64,000 nucleotides of DNA from Dactylorhiza incarnata (taxonomy: Eukaryota > Streptophyta > Magnoliopsida > Asparagales > Orchidaceae), in contig JAWHQI010000258.1 in NCBI GenBank assembly GCA_033032865.1, positions 1,488,001 to 1,552,000 on the forward strand, given 5' to 3'. Made by a program: the position numbers and the translations under genes. Shown here one piece after another: positions 55,201-64,000 of the stretch; position 1 is the stretch's first letter, and every line of letters begins with the position of its first letter. Under the pieces are notes generated by a model. That model was not told the origin of the DNA, searched no databases, and worked only from the letters and a program-made list of their open reading frames with translations.

Positions 55201-56346
55201 GTCTATCATTTCTGTAAGGTCTCTTATGATCAAAAGTACTCCATGAGCATGGTTTCCCAAATTCACTATTATCATTCATGTTGCAAGCTTCACTATGAGC
55301 TCTTGTGATTTGTAACTATCCATGCACCCTTGGAGACTTTTCTTATGTTGTATGTTGATGATATGATTATTCCTGGAGAGATTCAACGGACAATACCAAG
55401 GTAAAATAATAACGTGCACTCGGTTTGAAATGAAGGACCTTGGTTATCTGTGTTACCTCCTAGAATTGAAAGAAGTTCACTCTCCTCGTGGATACCTTTT
55501 ATAACAGTAATAATTCATAGTTTGATACTTGACAGAGCAGACCTCACTAAAACCTACACTGCAGCTATACCTCTTGAGTTGACTCCCAAGATGCGCGTCC
55601 AAATTATGGTGATAGTCCTTCAAATCCTTATAGATATAAATAATTAGTTGGCAAGCTTGTTTATGTCCGGACACTGCTTTATATGGTCAAACAGTTTGTT
55701 ATGAGCCTCGTATCACAAATTATGTTGCCATATTGAGGATCATTTTATATATGGGCCACCAAATATCGATTATTATCTTCTTCTCCACCTTTCAGTGAAA
55801 CTTCATGCCTATGAAGGCGTGATTGGGCCTATTTTCGTGTTGACTGGGCCTATTCTGGTGTTGATTGGGCCTACTCTGGTGTTGATTGGGCCTACTCTGG
55901 TGTTGATTGGGCAGGAGATGTTACTTATAACAATCCATTATTGGGTATTGTGTGCTTCATGGTGATCATTTAATTTCTTGTAAGGTAAAGAAACATGATG
56001 TGAATATCGAGCGATGTTGAGATCACTTGGCTTCCTGGGCTCCTTAGTAATATAGATGTGTCGGTTTCTGCTCCACCCTCCTACATTATGACAATACTAG
56101 TGCTGTCCAGAATGCATCCAATCCCATCCTCCATGAAAAGAAGAAACATATAGAGGTTTATTTTTCTTTTTGCAACAAGCCTGGGAAAAAAATAAAAAAC
56201 AAAGAATCCACAAATTTCACGTTTTACCTATGAACTCAGAGTACTTACTAAAATGAGGAATAACAGGATCTGCATGAAATACACGTCCAACACCATGGCC
56301 AACAAATTGTCGAACTACACCAAACTTGAATTTATCTGCATGATCG
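40092..56346 (-). CDS. Methionine aminopeptidase type 1, organellar (MAP1B/1C-like), last three exons
   Basis: Three exons of one gene are recognised on the minus strand: 56346-56249 (98 bp), 50426-50379 (48 bp) and 40237-40092 (146 bp). All junctions are GT-AG and all phases agree. The enzyme removes the initiator Met from nascent proteins with a two-metal site. These exons hold three of its five metal ligands (His in VGHGVG, Glu in FTIEPM, Glu in SAQFEHT) and the catalytic His in VFHADP. The two Asp ligands would be in upstream exons, to the right of the window or lost. The ending GAEILTKC and the phrase VVRQFVGHGVGRVFHADP match the chloroplast/mitochondrial type rather than the cytosolic one. 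The introns (5822 and 10141 bp) are swollen by retroelements. I see no damage in the exons. Confidence 0.9.
41024..41037 (+). promoter_or_regulatory. Primer-binding site of the copia element
   Basis: TGATATCAGAGG directly follows the left LTR and differs by two bases from TGGTATCAGAGC, the usual plant copia site for initiator methionine tRNA. 41038-41589 is a GC-rich leader without a recognised product. Confidence 0.7.
41590..45865 (+). pseudogene. Copia gag-pol, broken by stops and frameshifts
   Basis: From an ATG at 41590 the frame meets two stops (TAG, TAA) before 41680 and is then open for 557 residues. Gag has VPLDDTNYFEWSRAAQHVI and a CCHC knuckle CDYCGRRGHSREVC; the protease has WVLDTGATHHMT; then comes the Gag-pre-integrase CWHLRLGHPSS. 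Integrase (about 43130-44160) is frameshifted several times. Reverse transcriptase (about 44350-45120) keeps LDVKNAFLHSELDEEVYM and VYVDDIVITGND. A stop follows SSYGLK near 44797. RNase H runs to about 45700 (ARSSAEAEYRAMS) and the product ends IFRPT before the polypurine tract. It follows copia order (integrase before reverse transcriptase). Confidence 0.85.
46215..46292 (-). mobile_element. Au-SINE 3' fragment
   Basis: The minus strand reads ACCCTTGTGGTGGGACCCTT, then CCCCGGACCCTCG and GGGGATGCTTTGTG, matching the 3' half of the SINEs at 12391 and 38467. The tRNA-like head is missing. Confidence 0.75.
46305..46612 (+). mobile_element. MITE with long imperfect inverted ends, copy 1
   Basis: Left end TACCTCCCCTGTAAGTTAGC...GAGAGCACCCCTCTTATTTT. 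The right end carries the same phrases inverted (AAAATAAGAGGGGTGCTCT...GTTAGAGGGGAGGT), about 90 bp on each side. It is flanked by (TA)n. It is the inverted partner of 47468-47775. Confidence 0.8.
47468..47775 (-). mobile_element. MITE with long imperfect inverted ends, copy 2 (inverted)
   Basis: Its reverse complement matches 46305-46612 over its whole length with few differences. The flanks are again TA-rich. The two copies are about 850 bp apart in opposite orientation within the same intron. Confidence 0.85.
49700..49798 (-). mobile_element. RTE LINE 3' end fragment
   Basis: CAACAACAACACTCAAGCCT, TATAGTGGGGTAGGCTATAT and GGATCCTTTG match the 3' end of the RTE fragment at 28367-28475, including the TTG-type tail (minus strand). 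It is severely 5'-truncated. Confidence 0.8.
50379..50426 (-). CDS. Aminopeptidase penultimate exon (48 bp)
   Basis: A micro-exon between acceptor TTTTGTAG and donor AATTG/GTAAAG. It encodes NYQRGRMVLGQTFTI, the strand leading to the metal-binding Glu completed in the next exon. Phase +2/+1 joins both neighbours without a gap. Confidence 0.95.
50675..53497 (+). mobile_element. Non-autonomous Ty3/gypsy element encoding only Gag and protease
   Basis: 513-bp LTRs at 50675-51187 and 52985-53497 with matching ends TGTCACG...CGTGACA. A primer-binding site TGGTATCAAAG lies at 51190 (initiator-Met type) and a polypurine tract TTAGTGGGGGAGAA lies just before the right LTR. The 1.8-kb interior holds gag and protease, then the polypurine tract directly; reverse transcriptase, RNase H and integrase are absent. 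The flanks CACGT and GCGTG do not match, so the target duplication is lost, or the flanks come from rearrangement. It sits in the upstream aminopeptidase intron. Confidence 0.9.
51344..52939 (+). pseudogene. Gag-protease of the 2.8-kb gypsy element, one frame with four stops
   Basis: All pieces lie in one frame. The frame is interrupted by TGA at 51791-51793, TGA at 51854-51856, TGA at 52430-52432 and TAA at 52637-52639, with no frameshift. Gag core: PDSFLGKRDAKEVENFLWKM, ALWWRRRKAD, EEFKRELKRHFYPENV, YVSEFTTLMLQIPDMSEDD. Two zinc knuckles follow (CFVCKGPHHMKECP and CFFCKGPHKVNVCP). The protease is LVDTGATDFFMS with the later IEMNFLDQF. The frame ends 45 bases before the polypurine tract, so the element was built as gag-protease only, not simply truncated at an end. 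Confidence 0.85.
53500..56165 (+). pseudogene. Strongly decayed Ty1/copia relic
   Basis: Translation in changing frames gives Gag-pre-integrase and integrase pieces (LLTSGVLENFSAKN, VQNDVWGTSSHLSNEENKYY, NPVQFWAEVVLTM) and reverse transcriptase pieces (DELLEDVYMTLPPRV, MLYVDDMIIPGE). RNase H pieces follow (a tandem YSGVDWA block at 55828-55910, then AVQNASNPILHEKKKHIEV). Stops are frequent. No LTRs recognised. It lies between the gag-protease element and the aminopeptidase exon at 56249. Confidence 0.8.
55828..55910 (+). repeat. 21-bp tandem repeat within copia RNase H
   Basis: Four units of TGATTGGGCCTACTCTGGTGT with small differences. 21 bp is seven codons, so the Asp-Trp motif of RNase H is repeated in frame. 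Confidence 0.85.
56249..56346 (-). CDS. Aminopeptidase antepenultimate exon
   Basis: Begins after a CTATGAAG acceptor and encodes DHADKFKFGVVRQFVGHG, VGRVFHADPVIPHF, then splits an Arg codon at donor TTTTA/GTAAGT. It holds a metal-binding His (VGHG) and a substrate-binding His (FHAD). The next upstream exon was not found in 56347-57976. Confidence 0.95.
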
Positions 56347-56611
56347 CTTCATAGGAAAGGAAATGGGTAATAATATTCCAATAGCCTTTTAACAAACCCA
56401 CAAAAAGGAATTAATATCTACTATGACAACAAAATATATGATTGAGGATATGATGAAGAAAGAAGAGTGAAAATCATAAACCATTGCAATCATCTGAAAA
56501 CTAACAGTTAAAATAAATCATCTAAGAAATTGAGGTATTCTACATGTATTATTACAATAAACAACATGTATCAAAATTAGAAAAAATGTATTCAATACAT
56601 TAGGAGGAGAA
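56347..56611. other. Intron-like AT-rich DNA upstream of the aminopeptidase exon
   Basis: No ORF or repeat recognised. It ends in AGGAGGAGAA, a polypurine tract that belongs to the LTR fragment to its right. Confidence 0.4.
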
Positions 56612-56960
56612 TGTGATGGGGATCACGAGTGTCATTCAACGTGCGCACATCAAGACCCGCACAGAGTCCATTCTCATCACCGATAGTTGTAAAATCGTCA
56701 TCTGGACGATTGGAGCCAGCGGATGCAATCAAAACATATTTTCAAACTTTTCAGTATTTTGGTATTTTTAGTTGTACCTTATATTTTGTTAGGCACAATG
56801 ATCGTGTGATTATGGTCGTTCATCATACAACCTAGGTTATGAGTCCTTTAAATAGGAGTCTTGTGATCAAATCTAGGTACTGAAGGCTTGAGAAGCTGAA
56901 ACCTTCAATCGTCTTTTCATGGCAACGAAGACAAGAGATGGACCCATTGCATGAAGTCGA
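56612..56960 (+). mobile_element. Partial gypsy-type LTR with polypurine tract
   Basis: TTAGGAGGAGAA is followed by TGTGATGGGGATCACGAG, a typical polypurine-tract/LTR junction. A TATA-like CCTTTAAATAGGAG lies near 56850. The internal region to the left is missing and the right end is not defined. Confidence 0.5.
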
Positions 56961-57976
56961 GCCCGCTATCTCCATTGCCCAAGGTGTTGAAGCCCGAGTC
57001 CCTACCACCGCCGCATCTTGCCTCCAAACCTTGTCACTACTGAAGATGAGAACATTCCCCGTCGATTCTTCTGCATCTTAGCCCAGACGCTCCACTCGGC
57101 CGTAAGGCATCCAACCTCTTGCTTCCCCGACGGTTCCACACGTTCCAGTCACTCGAAGGCCATTTATAACTCATTTCCTCTTCTGCAACCTCCAATTATC
57201 CCCATCTCTCCGTCCACTCACAGTTGCCTCCCCACCACCTCCTCAACCCTACAACTGCAAACCCGCAGTTGCTCCATCCCCTAGCCAAATATCGCTTTCC
57301 TTATGACCTTTTCTTTCTCCTCCTCCCCACTCAGCCATAACCACCGGCCTCCTCCCACCATAATTGTAATATTTCCTCATCCCCAATCCACAACTGAGCC
57401 CAACTCTACTCACATCACCTCTAACAAAAACTTCCTCCCACCTGCTGGCTAAACCACCTATGAAACCTATATTCCGTGTTTGCCCTTCGTTAATTGCACA
57501 AGAGCACCCATGCTTCACTCATACAACCACCCAAGTCAACTGACCACATCCTTTATGTGGTGGAGCAAACTAATTGTGAGTTTTTATTTGGTTTCTTATT
57601 TTCTGACATTGCAAGGATGTAACTTTATTTTAGTGATATTTCATCTTAGCACATTTGCATCTTTTCTTACATTAGATGTGAAACTTACTCACTGCACATT
57701 TAATTATATGATACTTTTTAGTAGTGTGTGATTAATACTATTGGGCTATTTATACAAGTTTAAAATATTACTATTTAATTGATTGTGGTCAGATATTTTC
57801 ATGTTGACTCGTATAGAGGCATCACATTAGAGTTAGGCAGTTGCTAATCTTGTTCATTGATTATGTGTCTGCTTGCACTTTCAAATATAGCTAGGTCAAT
57901 GTTGGGTCCTTATAGCTTTATCTTGCACCAAAATGCTCCTCAAATAAGCCCGAGTCTTGAGTATTCAGCATTTCAT
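56961..57976. other. Unassigned stretch
   Basis: A Pro/Ser-rich plus-strand frame at 57018-57284 and a Gly-rich minus-strand frame at 57249-57518 are open but look compositional. It may be the interior or LTR of an unrecognised element. No gene supported. Confidence 0.3.
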
Positions 57977-58520
57977 TCTTGCAAACACGGAGGAAGACGG
58001 CACAGAGGAAGGGGCATCGACAGCATAGCGGGTTTATTCTCAGAGGAAGAGGCCGGCGGTCCAGACGCCGGCGTGATATAGCGAGATCGCGAGTTGATGT
58101 ATCTTTATTTTATTTTTACGTTTATTTTGTTGTTCGTATTTACGCTTTTTCCGAGAGGGGTTATATAACCCGTCTCTCTCTTGTATTTTGGTATCTTGTA
58201 TCTTGAATTTGGAAATTAAGTGGAACCTAGGGCTGGCCAAGAGGGTTTCTCTCCTTGAATTTCGTCTCTCAAATCTTTTTCACCCGATAATTCTCCGCAA
58301 ACCCCATCACGTGACATTGGTCCGACATAGCCTCCCCTCCTGCTCGCGTGCCGTCGGGTTCCGTCTACCAGCTTCCTCGCGCTCCGCTAGTCTGTCGTTT
58401 CTGTCTGTGGGAGTTCCTGCCCTGATTCTCATCTGCTTCTACGCCGTCTTCTCCCAGCCGATTGTCGGCGCTCCTCACCAGCACCTGGCGCCTCCGTCAA
58501 AGCGTCCTCATACTCACGCC

Positions 58521-59303
58521 ATGACTGACGCTCGCTTCGACGTCGTCGATCGTCTCTTCGACGACCAAGACAGCACCTTCGCGTCGATCCAAGTGATTCT
58601 TCAACGCTTGGAGGCCCGTGATGCCCGGCTGGACACCCGCTCCTCTACGCCGCCATTGAAGGAGGACCCCTCCTCTTTCATCGACCAACCACCCACCCCG
58701 TCGACACTTCCTCAGCTAGCCACACTGGCCTCGGCCCACGTGTCGCGCGCCCTCAAAGTCCCTCATTTCACCGGCACCGATCACCTCGGGTGGACTGCCA
58801 AGGCCGAACAATTTTTCGACATTCAGGGTACCCCGGATGGGCAGAAAGTTTCATTGATGCTCCTTGCCATGGAGGGATCCACCCTCCACTAGGTTCGTTG
58901 GCTTCACCAGCCCACTCCACTCCTTTCATGGGCCGACCTCACACAAGCGTTGGTCAAGCTCTATGATCGTCGGTACTCTGACAATGCTGTGGAGAGTCTT
59001 TGTGCCCTTCGCAATACTTCTTTAGTGGACCAGTATATTGACGAGTTCATCGAGCTTGTCAACCACGTCTCCGGCCTTCCTCCAGATCATTACATGGGCT
59101 TCTTTCTTCAGAGTCTCCAGCCCCACATTCGCTCCCGCTTGCACACCCATCATCCTCGTGATATTTCTGACGCTATGAAGGTTGCCGGTTTGGTCGAAGC
59201 GGATTTCTCCGTTCAACCTGTGGACCGCCACCGACAACCTCTGGCGGCCCCCAGCCCCCTAACCTCGCTCTACGTACACTCCTACAGTGCCACCCCGGCT
59301 TCC
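58521..59303 (+). pseudogene. gag: Chromovirus gag
   Basis: From the ATG at 58521 one frame encodes a Gag of the retrotrans_gag family: VPHFTGTDHLGWTAKAEQFF, LMLLAMEGSTLH, SWADLTQALVKLYDRRY, LVDQYIDEFIELVNHVSGLP, PHIRSRLHTHHPRDISDAM. A single in-frame stop (TAG at 58890-58892) replaces what is usually Trp. The coding region is cut at 59303 by the L1 insertion. Confidence 0.8.
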
Positions 59304-60026
59304 TTGAAAAGTGCATTTACATTAAAATAAAGGACGAAACAAACAACTACAAAGGAACAATGCCATCTAAGTCCATGTGAACAAACTCGCAGAATTTAGC
59401 CAAAAAAACTACAATGTTTCGCATATTGCACACAAAAATCGGCCACACGATTTGCCTCCCTAGGGACATGGGGAAAGATGAGTTGAGCAAACCTAGAGAG
59501 AAACTCGAAAATCTCTGTAGCATATCCATCGTCGGGCCATGATGGCCGCATCAGAGCACCTTGGCAAAAGTAAACGATACTCTTGCAATCCCCTTCGATA
59601 ACCGCCCCTCACGCCTCCAGTATGGACGGTTGAATAATCGTTTTGATGACAAGTAGAGCCTCCGGCTCGACCCCACCCGGATCCCAATGGGATAATGACG
59701 AACCGGCAGCACATAAAACTCCCATGCCTGCAATATGGTTAGAATCGACAGCACCATCTGTGTTAATTTTTATCCATCGAGGGGGGCACCAAAGGTAGGT
59801 AGATGACAGCCTGCTTGGCTGGTTGGTTCTCCAGTGTTCCCAAATAGGATAATCATTTGCGTGATGTTTTCTATAACCGTCGCCGCCATGGCACCATCAC
59901 CGCATAGCATAACATAAGGGAACTGAATAGCATAAGGGAACTAATACACCAATGTAACGGTTGAGCACCTTCGCAATACGATCCCTCCGAAACTAATACA
60001 CAGCATAGCATAAGGGAATTGCATTA
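59304..60026 (-). mobile_element. L1 LINE 3' fragment with RNase H domain, 14-bp TSD
   Basis: CCACCCCGGCTTCC is repeated exactly at 59290-59303 and 60027-60040. The minus strand encodes the RNase H (RVT_3) domain found at the end of plant L1 elements: WIKINTDGAVDSN, GDCKSIVYFCQGA and PHVPREANRVADFC, with broken frames. The distal part (about 59905-60026) holds repeated GCATAGCATAAGGGAA words without coding sense. No clear poly(A) tail is visible at the 59304 end. Confidence 0.8.
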
Positions 60027-60142
60027 CCACCCCGGCTTCCCGTAGGTGAACCGTGGCTCCCAACCGCCCACCCAGGCCGGCTATTCCCCCTAGGCCACCG
60101 CGGCCGCCCTCCCCCAACCGCATTTCCCACAGGAGTACAACG

Positions 60143-63100
60143 ATCTGCGCAGTATGGGTTCGTGCTTTCGCTGTAAGCAATCCTATTCTCCGACACATGA
60201 TTGACCGCTTAAGGAGCTGCGGATTCTCATGTGCGTTGATGATGACGAGGTGACGCTGACGGTCACCGACTTCAAGGCCCTGCTCCTCGATGAGGCCCCT
60301 TCGGCGGAATATTTGATAGTCTCTTTTCAGCGTTTGGAGCTTTCATGTTTTTCTACTGGGGGCATTTCAGGACCCCGCACCATGAATCTCCAGGGACAGC
60401 TACGGGGGACACCAGTGGTGATCATGATAGATAGTGGCGCAAGTCACAACTTCGTATCCCACGACTTGGTGACGCGCTTGCAATTGACTTACGACCCAAC
60501 GACGAGATTCTTGGGCTACCTCGGTGATGGTCGTCGCTCCCCGACTTGAGGCCTCTGCCACGACCTTTCTCTCAGTTGGGCAAGTATTGTGCCACCGTTG
60601 ATTCCTATGTCTTTCCCATGTCATCTGTGGCATCACGTGGTTGCAAACACATGGCGACATCAACCACAATTGGGCCTCCATGTGTATGACTTTTCAGTGG
60701 GTCGATCGGGCCTGCATACTTCAGGGTGACGCCTCCCTCCAGCAGCTCGCCATCCCTCTCGCGCGGCCCGGCGGACTCACTTCGTGGATTTCCGCACCCT
60801 CATATGGCAGATCACGATGTCGGGGATAGAGATTCTACCCCCGCGTCCGTATTCTCCACCACCTCAGTTGTCCCGCCTATTGGAGGCCTTTGCATCATTG
60901 TTCGAGCCTCTACCAGGCCTACCACCGCCGTGCAAAACCGACCACTGTATTCCGCTCCAGGATGGCCTCCAGGCGATTTCGGTATGTCGTACCGCTACGT
61001 CTATATATAGAAGGACGAGATCAAGCGCTTGGTGACAAACATGTTGACCGACGGCCTAATTGACCGAGTACAAACTCGTTCTCCAGCCCGGTCCTTCTTG
61101 TCCCAAAAAAGGACGGCAGTCGGCGATTCTGCGTGAATTATCGTGCGCTTAACAAAGCCACTGTAGCGAACAAGTATCCTATTCTAGTTATACAAGAACT
61201 TCTAGATGAGCTGAGTGGGGCTACCTATTTCTCCAAAATCGACCATCGTTCCAGTTACCACCAGATTCGGGTGTGTGCGGAGGATATCCCGAAGACCACC
61301 TTTCGCACGCACGACGGTCACTACAAGTTCCTGGTTATAACGTTCAGGCTAACTAACGCCCCGACAACCTTCCAAGCCACAATGAATGACATCTTTCGGA
61401 CAATACCCCGACATACTTGTATACAACTTGACGTAGCAAGATCACTTATGCCACCTGGAAAACACCCTAGAGACAATGCGACATCATTCCTTGGTCACCA
61501 ATCTGAAGAAATGTGCATTTGCTATACACGAGATCTCCTACCTGGGCCACACCGTCACCACACAGGGGGTGGCGATGGACCCTGACAAGATCGCGGCGGT
61601 TTTACAGTGGCCGCCACCGCGCTCCTTATGGGAGGTCCGAGGTTTCCTCGGCCTGACGGGCTACTACCACCGTTTTATCCACGACTACGGCAAGCTGTCA
61701 CTTCCTCTTACACGTCTTCTGTGCAAGACGACTGATCCGACTTTTCGGTGGTCCCCCGGGGCGTTTATCGCCTTCACAGTCCTAAAACGAGCCTTGGTGA
61801 AGGCTCTGGTTCTAGTCATGCCCGATTTCTCTCAGCCCTTCATTATGGAGTGTGATGCCTCAGGCTCGGGCATCGGTGCGGTGCTCATGCAGACAAGGCG
61901 TGTTATTGCATACTTCAACCGGTCTTTTTCATCCACCAATCAGCCCCGCTCCGCTTACGAGAACGAGTTGATGGTACTCGTTATGGCGGTCCAACATTGG
62001 CGTCCATATGTTTTAGGGCGGCACTTCATCGTCCGCACGGACCATCAAAGTCTTCGGTACCTTCTAAGCCAGAAGATGACCACCCCTTCACAACAGCTTT
62101 GGGTGGCGAAGTTATTGGGCTATGCCTTTACGGTTGAGTTCCGTTCAGGCAAATCCAACTTAGTGTCGGACGACTTATCCCGTCATACAGAGTTCGCAGA
62201 GTTGATAGCCCTATCACGCCTGGTTTGGCAGGAGGCAGAGACTTTACAAAGGGAGGTTGAAACTGACCCGTCCTTAGGCGCCATTATGGAGAGCATACGG
62301 GCTGATGTCGACGCCTGCCACAGATACACCCTTCTTGGGGGTCGTTTGTTCTATCGGGGCCGGTTGCTCATTTCGTCATCCTTAGCCAGCATACCACGCC
62401 TCCTCACTGAGTTCCACACTACGTCGACTGCAGGTCATTCAGGAGTGTTCCATACCTACTGCCACCTCGCAACGGCGCTCTATTGGGAAGGAATGATGCG
62501 ACACGTGGAGGAATTTGTGGAGGCTTGCCTCGTCTGCCAACGCTCGAAGTACGAGTGCCTTTCCAGGAGGCCTTCTGCATCCATTGCCCATCCCCGACCT
62601 CATATGGGATGATTTGGCTATTGATTTCATTACGCGCTTTCAGCGATCCTCGGGATACAATTGCATCCTTGTGGTGGTGGACCGTATGCCCAAGTATGGT
62701 CACTTTCTACCCTTGCGGCACCCCTTCATAGCTCCAGTGGTTGCCAAGGTGTTCATTTTCGGCGTAGTCCGACTCCACGGCTTCCTTCGTTCCATCTTCA
62801 GCGATCGCGATCCGGTTTTTATGAGTACCATCTAGCAGGAGTTATTCAAACTCCAAGGGACACAGCTGCGGATGAGTTCTGCCTACCACCCACAGATGGG
62901 CGGACAGTCTGAGGTCCTAAACCGCTGCTTGGAGACCTACTTGTGATGTTTTACCTCTGAGCCCCCGTGACTACAACAGATGGCTGGGTTGGGCCGAGTT
63001 CTCTTCAAACACCTCCTTTCATTATTCGGTCGGCATGACTCTCTTTCAGTCCGTCTACGGCCGCCCACTACCCACCGTGATTCAACACCTTCAGGTAGAA

Positions 63101-63660
63101 TGTCATCTCAGGGCGGTGCCACTCAACACTTGGATCGGGATGAGATCCTCAGGATCTTGAAGTCCCATCTCCACCGCGCCCAGCAGAAGATGCTCCACCA
63201 TGCGAACATGTGTCGTCGGGATGTCCATTTTTAGGTGGGGGATGCGGTATTCGTCAAGCTCCGACCCTACCGCCAGACTTCTGTGGCGACGCGTTCCCAT
63301 TCCAAGCTATACGCTCGCTTCTACGGCCCGTTTGAGGTGATCGCCAGCATCGGTGAAATGGATTACCGCCTCCGCCTTCCTACCCACAGTCGGATCCATC
63401 CAGTTTTCCACGCATCCCAGCTCAAGCAGGTGGTGGGCGACCACTCTATCGAAGAGACCCTCCCACCGGACATTGCATCAGACTGCTCCACCGTCTACCT
63501 TCCAGAGGCTATCTTGGACAACAAACCCATCACAGTGGATGGTCGGGTTTGAGAGCAGGTGTTGGTTGCATGGCGACAATGCCCTCACTCAGACGCGACG
63601 TGGTGGGACCGTGACAATTTCTACAGCCAGTTTCCTAAGTATTATCTTGAGAACAAGACA
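60143..63660 (+). pseudogene. pol: Chromovirus pol: protease to chromodomain-like tail
   Basis: Order of pieces: knuckle-like CFRCKQSYSPTH then LKELRIL (60150-60230); protease VVIMIDSGASHNFVSHDLV (about 60418-60474); reverse transcriptase [18 protein letters not shown] and [15 protein letters not shown] (61120-61400). The YxDD segment is lost or scrambled at about 61405-61475. RT thumb and RNase H are open from 61476 (VGFLGLTGYYHRFI-like block, IVRTDHQSLRYLL). The integrase zinc domain ends VCQRSKYE; the core has WDDLAIDFITRF and SDRDPVFMSTI. A GPFEVIASIGEMDYRLRLP block follows, then VFHASQLKQVVGDH and the chromodomain-like segment EQVLVAWRQCPHSDATW. Stops and frameshifts are many. Confidence 0.8.
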
Positions 63661-63938
63661 AAATTTCCAGATGGGGTATTGTTGCGAACACGAAGGAAGA
63701 CGGCACAGAGGAAGGGGCATCAACAACATGACAGGTTTATTCTCGGAGGAAGATGCTGACGTGATATGGCGAGATCGCGAGGCGATGTATCATTGTTTTC
63801 TTGTCACGTTTATTTTGTTGTTCGTACTTACGCTTTTGCCGAGAGGGGTTATATAAACCTAACTCTCTCTTGTATTTGGGTATCTTGTATCTTGGATTTG
63901 AAAATTAAGTAGAGTCTAGGGCTGGCCAAGACGGTTTC

Positions 63939-64000
63939 CGATGCATCCTTCATCGCATCTAAAGATGCATGACACCATCATGTCATATATCTTTTATTGT
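63939..64000. other. Right flank of the chromovirus
   Basis: 62 bases, with GATGCAT repeated twice (63940 and about 63965). Too short to judge. Confidence 0.3.

Larger units (their letters stand above)
57977..63938 (+). mobile_element. Chromovirus-type Ty3/gypsy element, decayed
   Basis: LTRs at about 57977-58249 and 63680-63938 share GAGGGGTTATATAA, TGTATCTTG and CTAGGGCTGGCCAAGA. The right one starts TGTTGCGAAC and the left TCTTGCAAAC. Possible target duplication TTCAT (57972-57976 and 63949-63953), but the right border is uncertain. The interior gives gag, protease, reverse transcriptase, RNase H, integrase and a C-terminal chromodomain-like segment, in the order expected for chromoviruses. 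An L1 fragment is nested in the gag end. Confidence 0.85.

Noticed and set aside
57018..57518. Pro/Ser-rich and Gly-rich overlapping ORFs
   Set aside because: Both strands are open by composition; there are no conserved motifs and no splice-site support.

Overview
This window is flowering-plant nuclear DNA dominated by transposable elements. The evidence is plant Ty3/gypsy and Ty1/copia lineages, tRNA-derived SINEs that look like the plant Au family, RTE and L1 LINE fragments, MITEs, and a few host genes with plant-type exons and canonical GT-AG introns. I cannot fix the species. All four host-gene signals I trust lie on the minus strand.

Layout. 1-10602 is the 3' part of a Tat/Retand-type Ty3 element: gag end, pol with an extra RNase H, a 97-bp minisatellite, two antisense spliced genes each with its own TATA box, and a 3' LTR. 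Beyond it lies exon 1 of an RBP45/47-type RNA-binding protein gene (11674-12105), so the element probably sits in that gene's first intron. 12391-13294 holds a SINE and a solo LTR. 14957-15409 is a conserved plant gene of unknown function. 17.1-18.05 kb has unassigned candidate exons. 19.5-20.6 kb is a copia relic split by a MITE. 20675-28023 is a complete non-autonomous gag-only LTR element (TR-GAG type) with TSD TCCGC and a hairpin-rich U3. 28.4-30.1 kb holds an RTE LINE fragment and minisatellites, and 30410-30874 is a small intact host gene. 31.0-39.5 kb is a nested pile: MITEs, a solo LTR, a copia relic, a second LTR copy, a foldback MITE, a SINE and a hAT-like element.

40092-56346 carries the last three recognisable exons of an organellar-type methionine aminopeptidase gene (98, 48 and 146 bp). 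Its introns are 5.8 and 10.1 kb. They hold a 5.2-kb copia element with unusual AG...CT LTR ends, an inverted pair of MITEs, a 2.8-kb gag-protease-only gypsy element and a decayed copia relic. 57977-63938 is a decayed chromovirus with an L1 fragment (14-bp TSD) in its gag.

How it fits together. The host genes are islands in nested retroelement insertions whose order can be read from target-site duplications. Most elements are broken by stops or frameshifts. The items most worth follow-up are the antisense two-gene module of the Tat element, the covarying hairpin array in the gag-only element, the gag-protease mini-element, the non-canonical LTR ends, and whether the aminopeptidase and RBP genes still splice across their inserted elements. 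I found no CRISPR array, operon or tRNA/rRNA gene. All calls come from reading the sequence; no database search was run.
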